Source: Bdellovibrionales bacterium (GTDB taxonomy: Bacteria; Bdellovibrionota; Bdellovibrionia; Bdellovibrionales; UBA1609). Taken from it: 64,000 bases of DNA. Location: the NCBI GenBank assembly GCA_027459485.1, contig DAIDIG010000004.1:237335-301334 (forward strand), in the 5' to 3' direction. A model generated the notes under the pieces. That model did no database searches, had not been told where the DNA came from, and worked only from the letters and a program-made list of their open reading frames with translations. Of the stretch, positions 51,401 through 59,225 are shown piece by piece. The number at the start of each line of letters is the position of its first letter. Position 1 is the stretch's first letter. The translations under genes were made by a program, and so were the position numbers.

Positions 51401-52393
51401 CTGCCCATAAGGCGAAGTCATTGTCACTTGATTTGCGGAATACTGAAACGTTGTTGTGTTGCCATATCGATCTGTTATCGCGCTGAGTCTACCTTGTGGA
51501 TCATAAGAAAAACTATAAATTGTAACGCCTGTCAGCGCATCTTTCGTGTATAAATGATTTCCATTTAAGTCGAAATAATAAATTTTGTGGGCATCTTGAC
51601 TCGCAACATAGTACCCATTCGAATCAGTGCCAGCTTGGACCGGGCGCGAACCGCCATCGCCATCGTAAAGAATTTGGTCCGTAACATCATAGTGATGCAG
51701 GATGCTTGGTGACCATCCGCCAAGCCCCAACGATTTTGGAGAAAACGCAAATCCCGGTCGAAACCGATCACTAGAGTAATTAAGTGTCACCGGCACGCCG
51801 ACAAGTGGGATCGATTCGGAAAGCGCGAGTGTGTCCATGTTGATTGATGAACTGGCAGATTGGCCACAGCTGGTGGTGGAATTAGTCGGTGGCTGCCCTG
51901 GCTTGACGCCCGTACCAGTGTAGACAATTGTGGCCCATATTCCCGAAAATGTTACCTGACCATTTTGGGTTAACGTTTCGTATAGGTTGACAGTGAAAGT
52001 CTCCAAGCCGACCGAAGTCGGCTTGAATGTTACGGTTATTAAGCAGCCTGGATACCCAGAATCTCCGCTTGTGCAAGCTGGCTGCATAACCGTAAAATCA
52101 CTTGAGCCGGAATAGGTTGCCGAAAAACTATAGTCCACCCCGGCTCCGCAACTGCCGCCACAATCAACGTAACCACCATATGGTCCTATTGTTGATGATT
52201 GACCGATTACCACTTCGCCAAAATTAATTTCTGGATCAATCGGTATTGATCCCTGGACTCCGTCAATTGGTGAAATCCCAGGAGTTTGAACAATTATACT
52301 TTGCGTGGATTGTGCGCTAGCCAATCTACAAATAAATAACACGCCAAATAGACAAGCCACGATTGATAAAATGACATTGCATTTGCGCCCCAT
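48419..52393 (-). CDS. Secreted RHS/YD-repeat protein with RHS core and hydrophobic variable C-terminus
   Basis: Signal peptide; many YDxxGxL repeats; DTGLVHFGARDYDPQTGRWVSRDPILFKGGTTNLYQYSLNDPVNFSDSNG core. Confidence 0.9.
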   Translation of the reverse strand: MGRKCNVILSIVACLFGVLFICRLASAQSTQSIIVQTPGISPIDGVQGSIPIDPEINFGEVVIGQSSTIGPYGGYVDCGGSCGAGVDYSFSATYSGSSDFTVMQPACTSGDSGYPGCLITVTFKPTSVGLETFTVNLYETLTQNGQVTFSGIWATIVYTGTGVKPGQPPTNSTTSCGQSASSSINMDTLALSESIPLVGVPVTLNYSSDRFRPGFAFSPKSLGLGGWSPSILHHYDVTDQILYDGDGGSRPVQAGTDSNGYYVASQDAHKIYYFDLNGNHLYTKDALTGVTIYSFSYDPQGRLSAITDRYGNTTTFQYSANQVTMTSPYGQQTIMAYDPNGFLSSVTNPDSETYSMTYDSNGYLLSFEKPSGETSHATYDSNGYVLSDLGAGGDSLNLSSYFDPSSQYQTVNSTTALGLTTFYYTSANSSGSTHEVSYPTGQYRYAYTPNIGAGYLFDSEGISTTSNLVPDPRFGAMSPYDQDFTYSVANSNIDVSTQKNVTATLSNSSDPLSLTSLTTTTELQNDPSRTSTETYTAATSMMTNVSPLGRETTTLLNSQGEVQSVKIGNLVPIDFGYNGHGNLTTLSMGSNRNMTLQYDNLGNVSSVTNFLGQATQFEHDKAGRVTEQIEPNGNIIKFGYDPDGDLTSVTPPSRPAHEFGYNLFDLVSSYLPPELGGSSASTTYSYNADKQLTAINLPTGATISYNYASTTGLLDSIAMPDGNFTYSYVPDSNLVSQIVSPDNEILSYQYAGKFVTSEASSGPVTSNLSITYNADATVASLTPTDPYNAGTTENISYDKDGLVVGSGDLSMTRNQNGQISSTSLKNINESITHDAFGEMTADQFTFTSPYGRQNKFEIFNQQYTRDKLGRVVAIGSARNDGDCDKDHGRCDDDFGQNGHFGGDEGHHFGQQTEYVYDSSGNLVKVMKDNHVERIYKYDQNENRIEEIADGRIIHASYNSQDELVKYGNISYQYNSDGELTKKTVHIDDHDSFWNWLTGRDRGFDHRRGIASWGDHHNEGRDLVTTYSYDAMGELKTVKLPDGRFISYIYDGQGRRVGKEINGKLVEGFVYQSQTQLAAILDGQGHIMKQFVYGSKPNIPDYMIMNGKDYRIISNQVGTPLYVVNSETGKIVEHERMDEFGYDEHTIRRPMLPFGFAGGLADADTGLVHFGARDYDPQTGRWVSRDPILFKGGTTNLYQYSLNDPVNFSDSNGQQISLVVGIGMVAIGSAVASGVASYIATGSASTALGAAGAGFVAGTVAAVTAIAGAGSAVAAGAAAVVDIGYGLLSTPSNLPPNSGTDLMNGVKSIGSQNSSVACPGSAGSQ

Positions 52394-52749
52394 AGAATTC
52401 CCCCCCCGGTCACGTTCAAATTTGTGGAACACCAGACCATCGGCTAGTTCTTAAAAAACCTTTAACCGGATCGGTGTTACATAATTAAATTAAATTGATT
52501 TAAATGTGTTTCCACCTCGACGCACTCGTTTTGAGGCACTAAATATTTAGTGAAATCAATTTAGTTTGAAGTTGAAGAAAATTAAAATAAACATTTTGAC
52601 AAACTCAAGCGACAAACGATGCTCGACAATCAACACCCTGTTTTGTGGTTACGGTAAGGTTTGACTGCGCTGGCTACGCTAAATGGAGTGTAAATCAAAC
52701 TGAAGAATATTAGCTGGTCTGGCAGCCAAGGGCGCGCTCAAACGCGGCG

Positions 52750-52767
52750 TGGACGTAGTTCGCTGTA
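52750..52767. promoter_or_regulatory. Half-site of 18-bp dyad (TGGACGTA-GT-TCGCTGTA)
   Basis: Left half perfect, right half poor. Confidence 0.3.
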
Positions 52768-53032
52768 TAAATAGTCCGAGGACTCGTATGCGGCAAGAGT
52801 TCAGCCCGCGCCGGCGCATCCGCTGAAGACACATCGAGAATCGCGGCTGTTAATGTCCTTTTTTGACACGTTTTACGGTCAACCCGGAGCTTCGTTTAAT
52901 AATGCAATGGCAGAGTAACGGCCTGATAATAGTTCGAACCCTTCGGCGCCAAGTGAAAATTAGCCGGGTTTTCGGCGCCCGAACGCAAATCCGATCACCA
53001 TGGCTGTCGTTTAAATACGAAATGAAGGTTAG

Positions 53033-53050
53033 TGGACGTAAACGCGTCCA
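53033..53050. promoter_or_regulatory. 18-bp dyad copy (TGGACGTA-AA-CGCGTCCA)
   Basis: 16/18 style match to TGGACGTA-N2-TACGTCCA. Confidence 0.55.
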
Positions 53051-53133
53051 CCACTCATAAATTCAAATAAATAAGATAAGTTGAATACTTTTGCTGACTT
53101 GTACCTACAATCGCCGGTTTGCCACCCGCCAGG

Positions 53134-53151
53134 TGGACGTAACTACGTCCA
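53134..53151. promoter_or_regulatory. 18-bp dyad perfect copy (TGGACGTA-AC-TACGTCCA)
   Basis: Perfect 8-bp arms. Confidence 0.6.
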
Positions 53152-53174
53152 TCTTCATAGTAAATATTTCCCGC

Positions 53175-53191
53175 TGCTTAATTTTTAAGCA
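53175..53191. promoter_or_regulatory. 17-bp dyad TGCTTAA-TTT-TTAAGCA, candidate bEBP upstream activating site
   Basis: Perfect 7-bp arms, same TGC-N11-GCA geometry as NtrC-type sites; 60 bp upstream of -24 element. Confidence 0.5.
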
Positions 53192-53250
53192 AGTGATAAA
53201 CTCCCGTACTTTCAAGTTCTTAGACCTCATTTTTGATGGTCCGGTGCCAT

Positions 53251-53266
53251 TGGCCCGCGAAATGCT
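53251..53266 (+). promoter_or_regulatory. Candidate sigma54 promoter TGGCCCGCGAAATGCT
   Basis: GG-N10-GC spacing, close match to TGGCACG-N4-TTGCW, 50 bp upstream of YcaO start. Confidence 0.6.
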
Positions 53267-53316
53267 CAGGTGGAAAGTTGTGCGGTTTTCTTTGCCGCCA
53301 TGAAGAGAGCTTTTGA

Positions 53317-54372
53317 ATGAGAAGTGTACGGACAGAAATTCGAGCGATTATGAATAGCGGTAAAATCGCCGTGTACCTAGACGGTGTCAAAGCAACCCTT
53401 TCTAGCGGCGAGATCATCGATATAAAAGTAAAAAAGTTGTTCAGATCTCAAAGGTCGCCGGGCTTACGATTTTCGAAATTTTCATTTGTGAGCGAAGTTC
53501 GAGCGGGTGACGACTTGGGTTACGGCTACGGAGAATCTGAAAGTCAGCTCGTAGCCAATCAAAAATGTATCGTCGAAGGCGTTGAGCGCGCAGTTTACAA
53601 AATGATGAAAGCCCGCGATCCAAAAATATTGACGTCAAACGGTTGGGCGGCACACGTCGACCCAGTACGGGTACAAAAATCGGCCGTTGAAGAGTTGTAC
53701 GAGCGAGACGCCATTTTGGCTCACTGGCTTTGCGAAAAATCTTTTTTAAGTGTTGATCTAGAATCTGCTCCTGAATGGTTGCGCGATTGGGGCCACAACG
53801 AACTCGCACTACATCCTCGATTCAAGAGACTTTGTGTTTTTGCGACCACTGAAGGCGTTGTGCCGGCCGTAATGACATTGCTTCTCTCGTCTGACGGTCA
53901 CGGTCTAATGTCGCAAGCGAGCGCCGCGACCTTGGGTGAGGCCGTTTATAAAGCGTTGGCTGAAACCTGTCGCATTGGTGAAGTTGAAATGGCCGGCGAA
54001 TTTAAGGAGTCATCTCGAAACCTAGCACGCGACATTGCCGCTAGTAGCTTCACGCCTATCGACCACGCAATGGTCTACGCGTATCACATTCCAGTACCGG
54101 AGTGGATATTCGGGCCGGTCGTTTCGTATAGTGAACTTAATAAAACGTGGCGTAATCAGTACAATGAGTTTTCTCGGCGCACTCGGAACGCCGAATTTCA
54201 TCAGGTTATTTCAGGGCCGATTTCAGTCGGATACTGCTCAAGTAATGAAGTACAAAAATTATTTTTTGGTCGAACGGCCGATGCAGACAGGATTGGCCTG
54301 TTGAATCGGCGTCGACTTTGGAATGTGCGGCAAACAAATAGACTCTGCTCTTTGCCTCATTGTGTACCGTAG
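53317..54372 (+). CDS. YcaO-domain protein (RiPP cyclodehydratase-like)
   Basis: DDLGYGYGESESQLVANQKCIVEGVERAVY; NGWAAHVDPVRVQKSAVEELYERDAILAHW; SQASAATLGEAVYKALAETCR; Pro-containing C-terminus LPHCVP. Confidence 0.78.
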   Translation: MRSVRTEIRAIMNSGKIAVYLDGVKATLSSGEIIDIKVKKLFRSQRSPGLRFSKFSFVSEVRAGDDLGYGYGESESQLVANQKCIVEGVERAVYKMMKARDPKILTSNGWAAHVDPVRVQKSAVEELYERDAILAHWLCEKSFLSVDLESAPEWLRDWGHNELALHPRFKRLCVFATTEGVVPAVMTLLLSSDGHGLMSQASAATLGEAVYKALAETCRIGEVEMAGEFKESSRNLARDIAASSFTPIDHAMVYAYHIPVPEWIFGPVVSYSELNKTWRNQYNEFSRRTRNAEFHQVISGPISVGYCSSNEVQKLFFGRTADADRIGLLNRRRLWNVRQTNRLCSLPHCVP

Positions 54373-54391
54373 CGGAGTCGAAGGAGAAAAA

Positions 54392-54541
54392 ATGTCCAAA
54401 CTAAAAAATCTGATGTTCGCGATGTTAATCGCGGGCACCTATTTTTCATTTGGTGCTCGACACTTGATGACGTCAGCCCAAGGTGCCGAGCCTTGTGGCG
54501 GAATAGTACAATTTGGCGCATCTGGCGCGTCTTGCGGATAA
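54392..54541 (+). CDS. 49-aa candidate RiPP precursor MSKLKNLMFAMLIAGTYFSFGARHLMTSAQGAEPCGGIVQFGASGASCG
   Basis: Strong RBS AAGGAGAAAAA-ATG 19 nt after YcaO stop; signal-like leader; Cys/Gly/Ser-rich tail. Confidence 0.7.
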   Translation: MSKLKNLMFAMLIAGTYFSFGARHLMTSAQGAEPCGGIVQFGASGASCG

Positions 54542-54549
54542 GCGAGGTT

Positions 54550-54587
54550 GGGCGGAGCAGTCGCACTTCACGCAACTGCTTCAGCCC
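54550..54587 (+). terminator. Intercistronic stem-loop after peptide gene (possible attenuator/stabiliser)
   Basis: GGGCGGAGCAGTCGC/GCAACTGCTTCAGCCC imperfect stem, 7-nt loop. Confidence 0.5.
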
Positions 54588-54596
54588 ATTTTATAA

Positions 54597-56057
54597 ATGA
54601 AAATTTTAATATTGCTATTGAGTATTATTGCGATTCGAAGTGAGGCGGTCACTAAAACCCCGGAGAGACCAATGAAAGAGATCAGAACATACCTGCCGTT
54701 TAACTACCCCGTTGACCCGGCAAAAATTGTGATCATTCCAGATATGGATCTTTCGTATGCTCTGGCCAGCACGTTGGTTGAATGGAGCCCGGCAAAGCAA
54801 TTGACCTCGGGCCTTGCTGCAACGTGGAAAATTTCGGCTGAGAATGCCTACAGCTTCACGTTGCGCCCAAATGCCAAATGGTCTGACGGTTCTCCTATAA
54901 CTAGTGAAGAAATTAAGCGAAGTTTTGAGCGCGATTTAAAAAAATATCCGGAAGACATGAGAAGCCTCGCCAACATGCTGGAGAGAATCGAATGCCCTAA
55001 TCAGACGACCATCACTTTTTATTTAAAGATGCCTGCTGCTCAAAGCACTTTTCTCCAGAAACTCACTGAGCCAAATTACGGTATTTTGAAAGTGCAGCCT
55101 AATGGTGAAATTAATCTTTCGGTAAGTACGGGCGCATTTTATTTATCTTCAGGGTCTCATGAAGAGTTGATATTGAAACGCAATCCGAATTGGCACAATT
55201 TTTCGGACGGCGTGGCTGAAGAGGTGATCATTCGGCGTCCAAGTCTGACCATGGATTCTCAATCAGTGCTGTTAAATGACAGATGGCCAAATTTTATCGA
55301 AACTTCGTCACTCCTCTCTCGCGACTTATCTCACAGCTATGAATCTAGCGGTTATCAAGTATGGCGGCGGCCGATCGACAAAGTCTTTCTGTTTGAACTT
55401 GGCAAGCGGATGAGAAATAGCCAGGGCTACGCATTACTTCAGTTTCTCAATGCGCACCTCGATCGTAGTACGCTGACCGAAGGACTTTCAGGTTTCACAG
55501 TCGCCCATCAGCTGTTTCCTAAAGGCTACCAGCTATACGATTTAAATTATCAGCAGCCAAAAGATGGTGAGGCGGGTGAATCGTTCAAAAAGAAATTGGA
55601 TATTTTGATGAGCCCGGCGAGAGTGCCGCCTCATCTCAAACACAATATTGAGATAGCGCTCAAAAAATTGGGGATAGAGGCGAATTTTATATCGTTACCA
55701 CTTCAGGAAGCTTTTCAGCGGCGCGAGGTCGGCAACTTCGATCTTTATGCGGGCACATATGGGATTGCTGATCCAGATCCCGAAGGGATTATGTCTTTCT
55801 ACTTCGAAGGAACGACACCAGTCGTTCCATCTGGGACTATCAACTGTGTAAAATTGCTTGATGCCGCTCGACGCATGACTGATCCAGTGCAGCGGGTGGC
55901 CGCAATGAGAAGAATTGTCGCCGAAGCCGTGAGGGATGGATATGTTCTCCCGCTGATGCATCTTTCTACTGTCGGCATCGGCCGCGACGGCTTAGATTTT
56001 TCAAAAGTGCCCCTATCGGATGAATCGGTTACTTGGTCAAAAATTCGTTTTAAGTAG
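54597..56057 (+). CDS. Extracellular solute-binding protein family 5 (peptide-binding type)
   Basis: Signal peptide; LASTLVEWSPAKQLTSGLAATWKISAENAYSFTLRPNAKWSDGSPITSEEIKRSFERDL. Confidence 0.85.
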   Translation: MKILILLLSIIAIRSEAVTKTPERPMKEIRTYLPFNYPVDPAKIVIIPDMDLSYALASTLVEWSPAKQLTSGLAATWKISAENAYSFTLRPNAKWSDGSPITSEEIKRSFERDLKKYPEDMRSLANMLERIECPNQTTITFYLKMPAAQSTFLQKLTEPNYGILKVQPNGEINLSVSTGAFYLSSGSHEELILKRNPNWHNFSDGVAEEVIIRRPSLTMDSQSVLLNDRWPNFIETSSLLSRDLSHSYESSGYQVWRRPIDKVFLFELGKRMRNSQGYALLQFLNAHLDRSTLTEGLSGFTVAHQLFPKGYQLYDLNYQQPKDGEAGESFKKKLDILMSPARVPPHLKHNIEIALKKLGIEANFISLPLQEAFQRREVGNFDLYAGTYGIADPDPEGIMSFYFEGTTPVVPSGTINCVKLLDAARRMTDPVQRVAAMRRIVAEAVRDGYVLPLMHLSTVGIGRDGLDFSKVPLSDESVTWSKIRFK

Positions 56058-56062
56058 GAAAA

Positions 56063-57517
56063 ATGCGCGACGAAAAAGGCACATCTTTAGAATCATATTT
56101 TCGACGGCAAACGATACGATGGTCGCTTGTCTCATTCGTAGTTGCAACCGCAATCGCCGCTCCAATTTTATTTTACGCTCAAAAAAATGTATCGGAGCGA
56201 CAGCTTTTGACCGTTGCACGCGCGGCTGCAACTGCATACCGGCCCATGATTCTACAAGGAGACGTGCGCGACGCCGAAATTCAAATGCAAACAGCGCTTG
56301 GGTTAAAAGCTGGAGAATCCGCAGTCGTTCGAAATGCAAAATTAAAAGAAATCTATTCGGTTGATCCAAAGTCGCCCGTCCGACCCAACTGCTTCAGCCC
56401 CAACGTGTCATGTTGGTCGCCGCACTTTCGTAGCGTGAGCATGTTATACCCACTATATTTTGACGAGCCAGGACACAAAAATCTATTCGGGTACCTTGAC
56501 CTTACACTCAAGCCCGCACTCGATTACAACATTTTATTCTGCCTTCTCTTTGTATTGTTTGGTGCATTTGTCGGCAACACGATCGGGATATTCAGTGCAA
56601 TCGGCAATGCAACCCGAAAATTGTCTTCACTCTTTCAGGAATGGGCAAAACATCTCAAGGATGCGCCAAGTAGGCGCATTGAGAATCGGTCGATTGCTCC
56701 GTTTACCGACTTAGCGCCGATGAAAGAAGCAGTAGACGGCCTCCATTTAGAAATAAGACGACTTCAAGAAGTTGCCGCAAATGAAGCTCGCGCTTTGGCC
56801 CATTTCGGCCTTCTTCGTGAGATTGGCCACGACCTAAAAACACCCCATTCGCGTCTTGCTATGCAAGTCGAGAACATGGTCAGCACCATTGAATTAACGG
56901 GTCGCTACGATACCGAAGAAATCGCGCGTGTTAAACGCTCTATTAGCCAATTGGGTGACATCATCCGACTCGTTCGTTACCCATTGATTAAACGAGCGTC
57001 TAGTGATCGTCGCGATAGCGTCATTTTATTGAAGGAAGAAGTCAGTAATTACATTTCGAGTTTGCGCGACGATCATGAATTTTTACGGAATAACGTGCAA
57101 ATCGATTTTTTCCAAGACGGAATTGTCCCGCCAGCGAACATAAACAAAATCGAGTTTTACAGGGTACTCGAAAATATTGTGCAAAATTCAATTGCAGCAA
57201 TGGCGGAGTGCGAGGAGAAAACAATCGAGATCCGGATTACGAATGCGGACGGCAGACCGACGATGATTGTAAAAGATTGCGGATGCGGTATCCCGATTGA
57301 AAATCGCGAAAGAATTTTCGAAGTTGATTTTACAACAAAACCTCTTCGAGGCACCGGCATCGGCCTTGGGGTCGTAAAAGGTATTTGTGACTCCTTTAAT
57401 GCAACGATTAGCTTTTCGTCAGAAGTGGGACGCGGAACAGAGTTTTTTATTTCGTTTTGCCCGGCAAACATCGACCGAGGAACCGAACGATACGAGGTGG
57501 CGCATGCTCAAACATAA
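56063..57517 (+). CDS. Membrane sensor histidine kinase
   Basis: Two TM segments flanking periplasmic domain; H-box IGHDLKTPHSRLA; FYRVLENIVQNS N-box; VKDCGCGIP; GTGIGLGVVKGI. Confidence 0.9.
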   Translation: MRDEKGTSLESYFRRQTIRWSLVSFVVATAIAAPILFYAQKNVSERQLLTVARAAATAYRPMILQGDVRDAEIQMQTALGLKAGESAVVRNAKLKEIYSVDPKSPVRPNCFSPNVSCWSPHFRSVSMLYPLYFDEPGHKNLFGYLDLTLKPALDYNILFCLLFVLFGAFVGNTIGIFSAIGNATRKLSSLFQEWAKHLKDAPSRRIENRSIAPFTDLAPMKEAVDGLHLEIRRLQEVAANEARALAHFGLLREIGHDLKTPHSRLAMQVENMVSTIELTGRYDTEEIARVKRSISQLGDIIRLVRYPLIKRASSDRRDSVILLKEEVSNYISSLRDDHEFLRNNVQIDFFQDGIVPPANINKIEFYRVLENIVQNSIAAMAECEEKTIEIRITNADGRPTMIVKDCGCGIPIENRERIFEVDFTTKPLRGTGIGLGVVKGICDSFNATISFSSEVGRGTEFFISFCPANIDRGTERYEVAHAQT

Positions 57518-58955
57518 CATTCTCATTGTAGACGATGACGAAGACAACCTAATCGATATACGAAGTTTGATTCAGCGGTGGGGTTATAATATCGACACCG
57601 TCACAAGCGGCGAGGAGGCTATCGACTGTATTCGTGCAGCATCTAAAGAATATTCGGTAGCGGTCATTGACTTTCGTATGCCCGGAAAAAATGGCCCGCA
57701 AACGGCGGATGAAATAAGAAAACTAAACGGCGAAATCATAACTATTATTTACACCGCTTACGAAGGTTCGAAAGATGACGCTGTGGCCACTATTCGGGCT
57801 GGAGCCCTAAACTATATTGAACGCACCGAAAACAACGACGTTCTCAAAGAATCTCTGGGTAAAGCCTGTGAGCTATATGAAAAAGTGCGAAAGGTTAAAC
57901 CGACGCTGTCTGTAGATGAAGCTACCAAGATCATTACAGGGCAAAATCTCGCTGGGAGATCGCGCGCCCTTGCAGAGGGTATCTCAAACGCGTTGGATTA
58001 CCGGCAATCCAAAAAGACGGTGCTCCTTCTCGGAGAAACTGGGGTCGGCAAAGAGATCTTTGCGCGCATGATTCATAATGGTCCTGCTGAGAAATTTTTT
58101 ACCTTCAGTTGTACTGTCTCGGATGAGGGCAATTTGTTTGAGTCAGAGCTGTTTGGGCATGAGAAAGGCGCGTTCACGGGCGCTATAGCACGGAAAGTTG
58201 GAATTTTCGAAGCCGCGCGAGGTGGCACCGTGTTTCTGGATGAGATCCATCACATGGCTCCGCAGGCTCAAGCGAAACTACTGCGTGTAATTCGCGAGAA
58301 GAAAGTTCGACGAGTGGGCGCTCAACAAGAGGTTGATGTCGATTTTAGGCTGATCGTGGCTTCGCATCCTGACCTTGAGGCTCGCGTAGCCAACAAATCA
58401 TTTTTGCCCGACCTTTATTATAGAATCAAATTTCTTTGCATCGAAATTCCACCTTTGCGCGAGCGAACTGAAGATATAGAGCCGATCGTGCTTCATCTTT
58501 GCGACAAACATTTCAAGGAGACCGGCGAGCGAAAAGAATTCCGTAAAGCGGCCATGCGACAGCTTGAAAAATATCCGTGGCCCGGAAATGTTGGCGAATT
58601 GGATGGGTACGTGTCAGCGCTCCTTACGAACACTCGAAGTGATACAATTGAATTTCATCACCTCGACAAGAAAATGCAGAGCCTTGACGGTAAAGCGAAC
58701 CCGGTACTGGACGCCAGCCATAAACGATTTAAGACGCAGCAACAGAACGCGGAACGCGAATTCATTCGGTATCAAATTAGCCTCGGCCCAACGCTTCGCC
58801 AGACTGCCGCGCGGATGGGTATAAGCCCGTCGACGCTTCACACTTTAATTGATAGGCACGGTCTTCGTTCGGAGCTGAACGACCACGATGTCAGTCTCGA
58901 TGACGTCGGCGTCGGCGTGGGGAGACATGGAAACGAATCGCTGCCGTCGGCCTAA
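57504..58955 (+). CDS. NtrC-family sigma54-dependent response regulator
   Basis: Receiver [10 protein letters not shown]...[44 protein letters not shown]; Fis-like [30 protein letters not shown] overlaps kinase 3' end. Confidence 0.93.
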   Translation: MLKHNILIVDDDEDNLIDIRSLIQRWGYNIDTVTSGEEAIDCIRAASKEYSVAVIDFRMPGKNGPQTADEIRKLNGEIITIIYTAYEGSKDDAVATIRAGALNYIERTENNDVLKESLGKACELYEKVRKVKPTLSVDEATKIITGQNLAGRSRALAEGISNALDYRQSKKTVLLLGETGVGKEIFARMIHNGPAEKFFTFSCTVSDEGNLFESELFGHEKGAFTGAIARKVGIFEAARGGTVFLDEIHHMAPQAQAKLLRVIREKKVRRVGAQQEVDVDFRLIVASHPDLEARVANKSFLPDLYYRIKFLCIEIPPLRERTEDIEPIVLHLCDKHFKETGERKEFRKAAMRQLEKYPWPGNVGELDGYVSALLTNTRSDTIEFHHLDKKMQSLDGKANPVLDASHKRFKTQQQNAEREFIRYQISLGPTLRQTAARMGISPSTLHTLIDRHGLRSELNDHDVSLDDVGVGVGRHGNESLPSA

Positions 58956-59031
58956 TGGTAGCGATTTCGGAGCTGGACCTACCGTTGGCTGGCGCCAACC
59001 GGTTGATTACTTTGGCGTAATGCTTGAAATT

Positions 59032-59051
59032 GCCTGTATATCGATACAGGC
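59032..59051 (+). terminator. Perfect 8-bp hairpin GCCTGTAT-ATCG-ATACAGGC after regulator gene
   Basis: Direct reading; no strong U run. Confidence 0.45.
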
Positions 59052-59225
59052 AGGGCCGCCGGGGCAGCTTATATTCTTCCCCTCATTTTACACGGTCGTA
59101 AAAATCTTCGACGCTCAAACATTTGACGAATGTAACTTGATTTCAAAGCGTATTTACTTTTGACTCGAATTCATTAAACTTCCGGTCGAACTATTTATGG
59201 AACTAAAATTCAGGAGAAGGTCTGT

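Noticed and set aside
53317-54372. Complete RiPP biosynthetic cluster with dehydrogenase, protease and ABC exporter
   Set aside because: Only YcaO and a peptide are visible; no flavin dehydrogenase, TfuA, dehydratase, peptidase or transporter nearby, so chemistry cannot be assigned.
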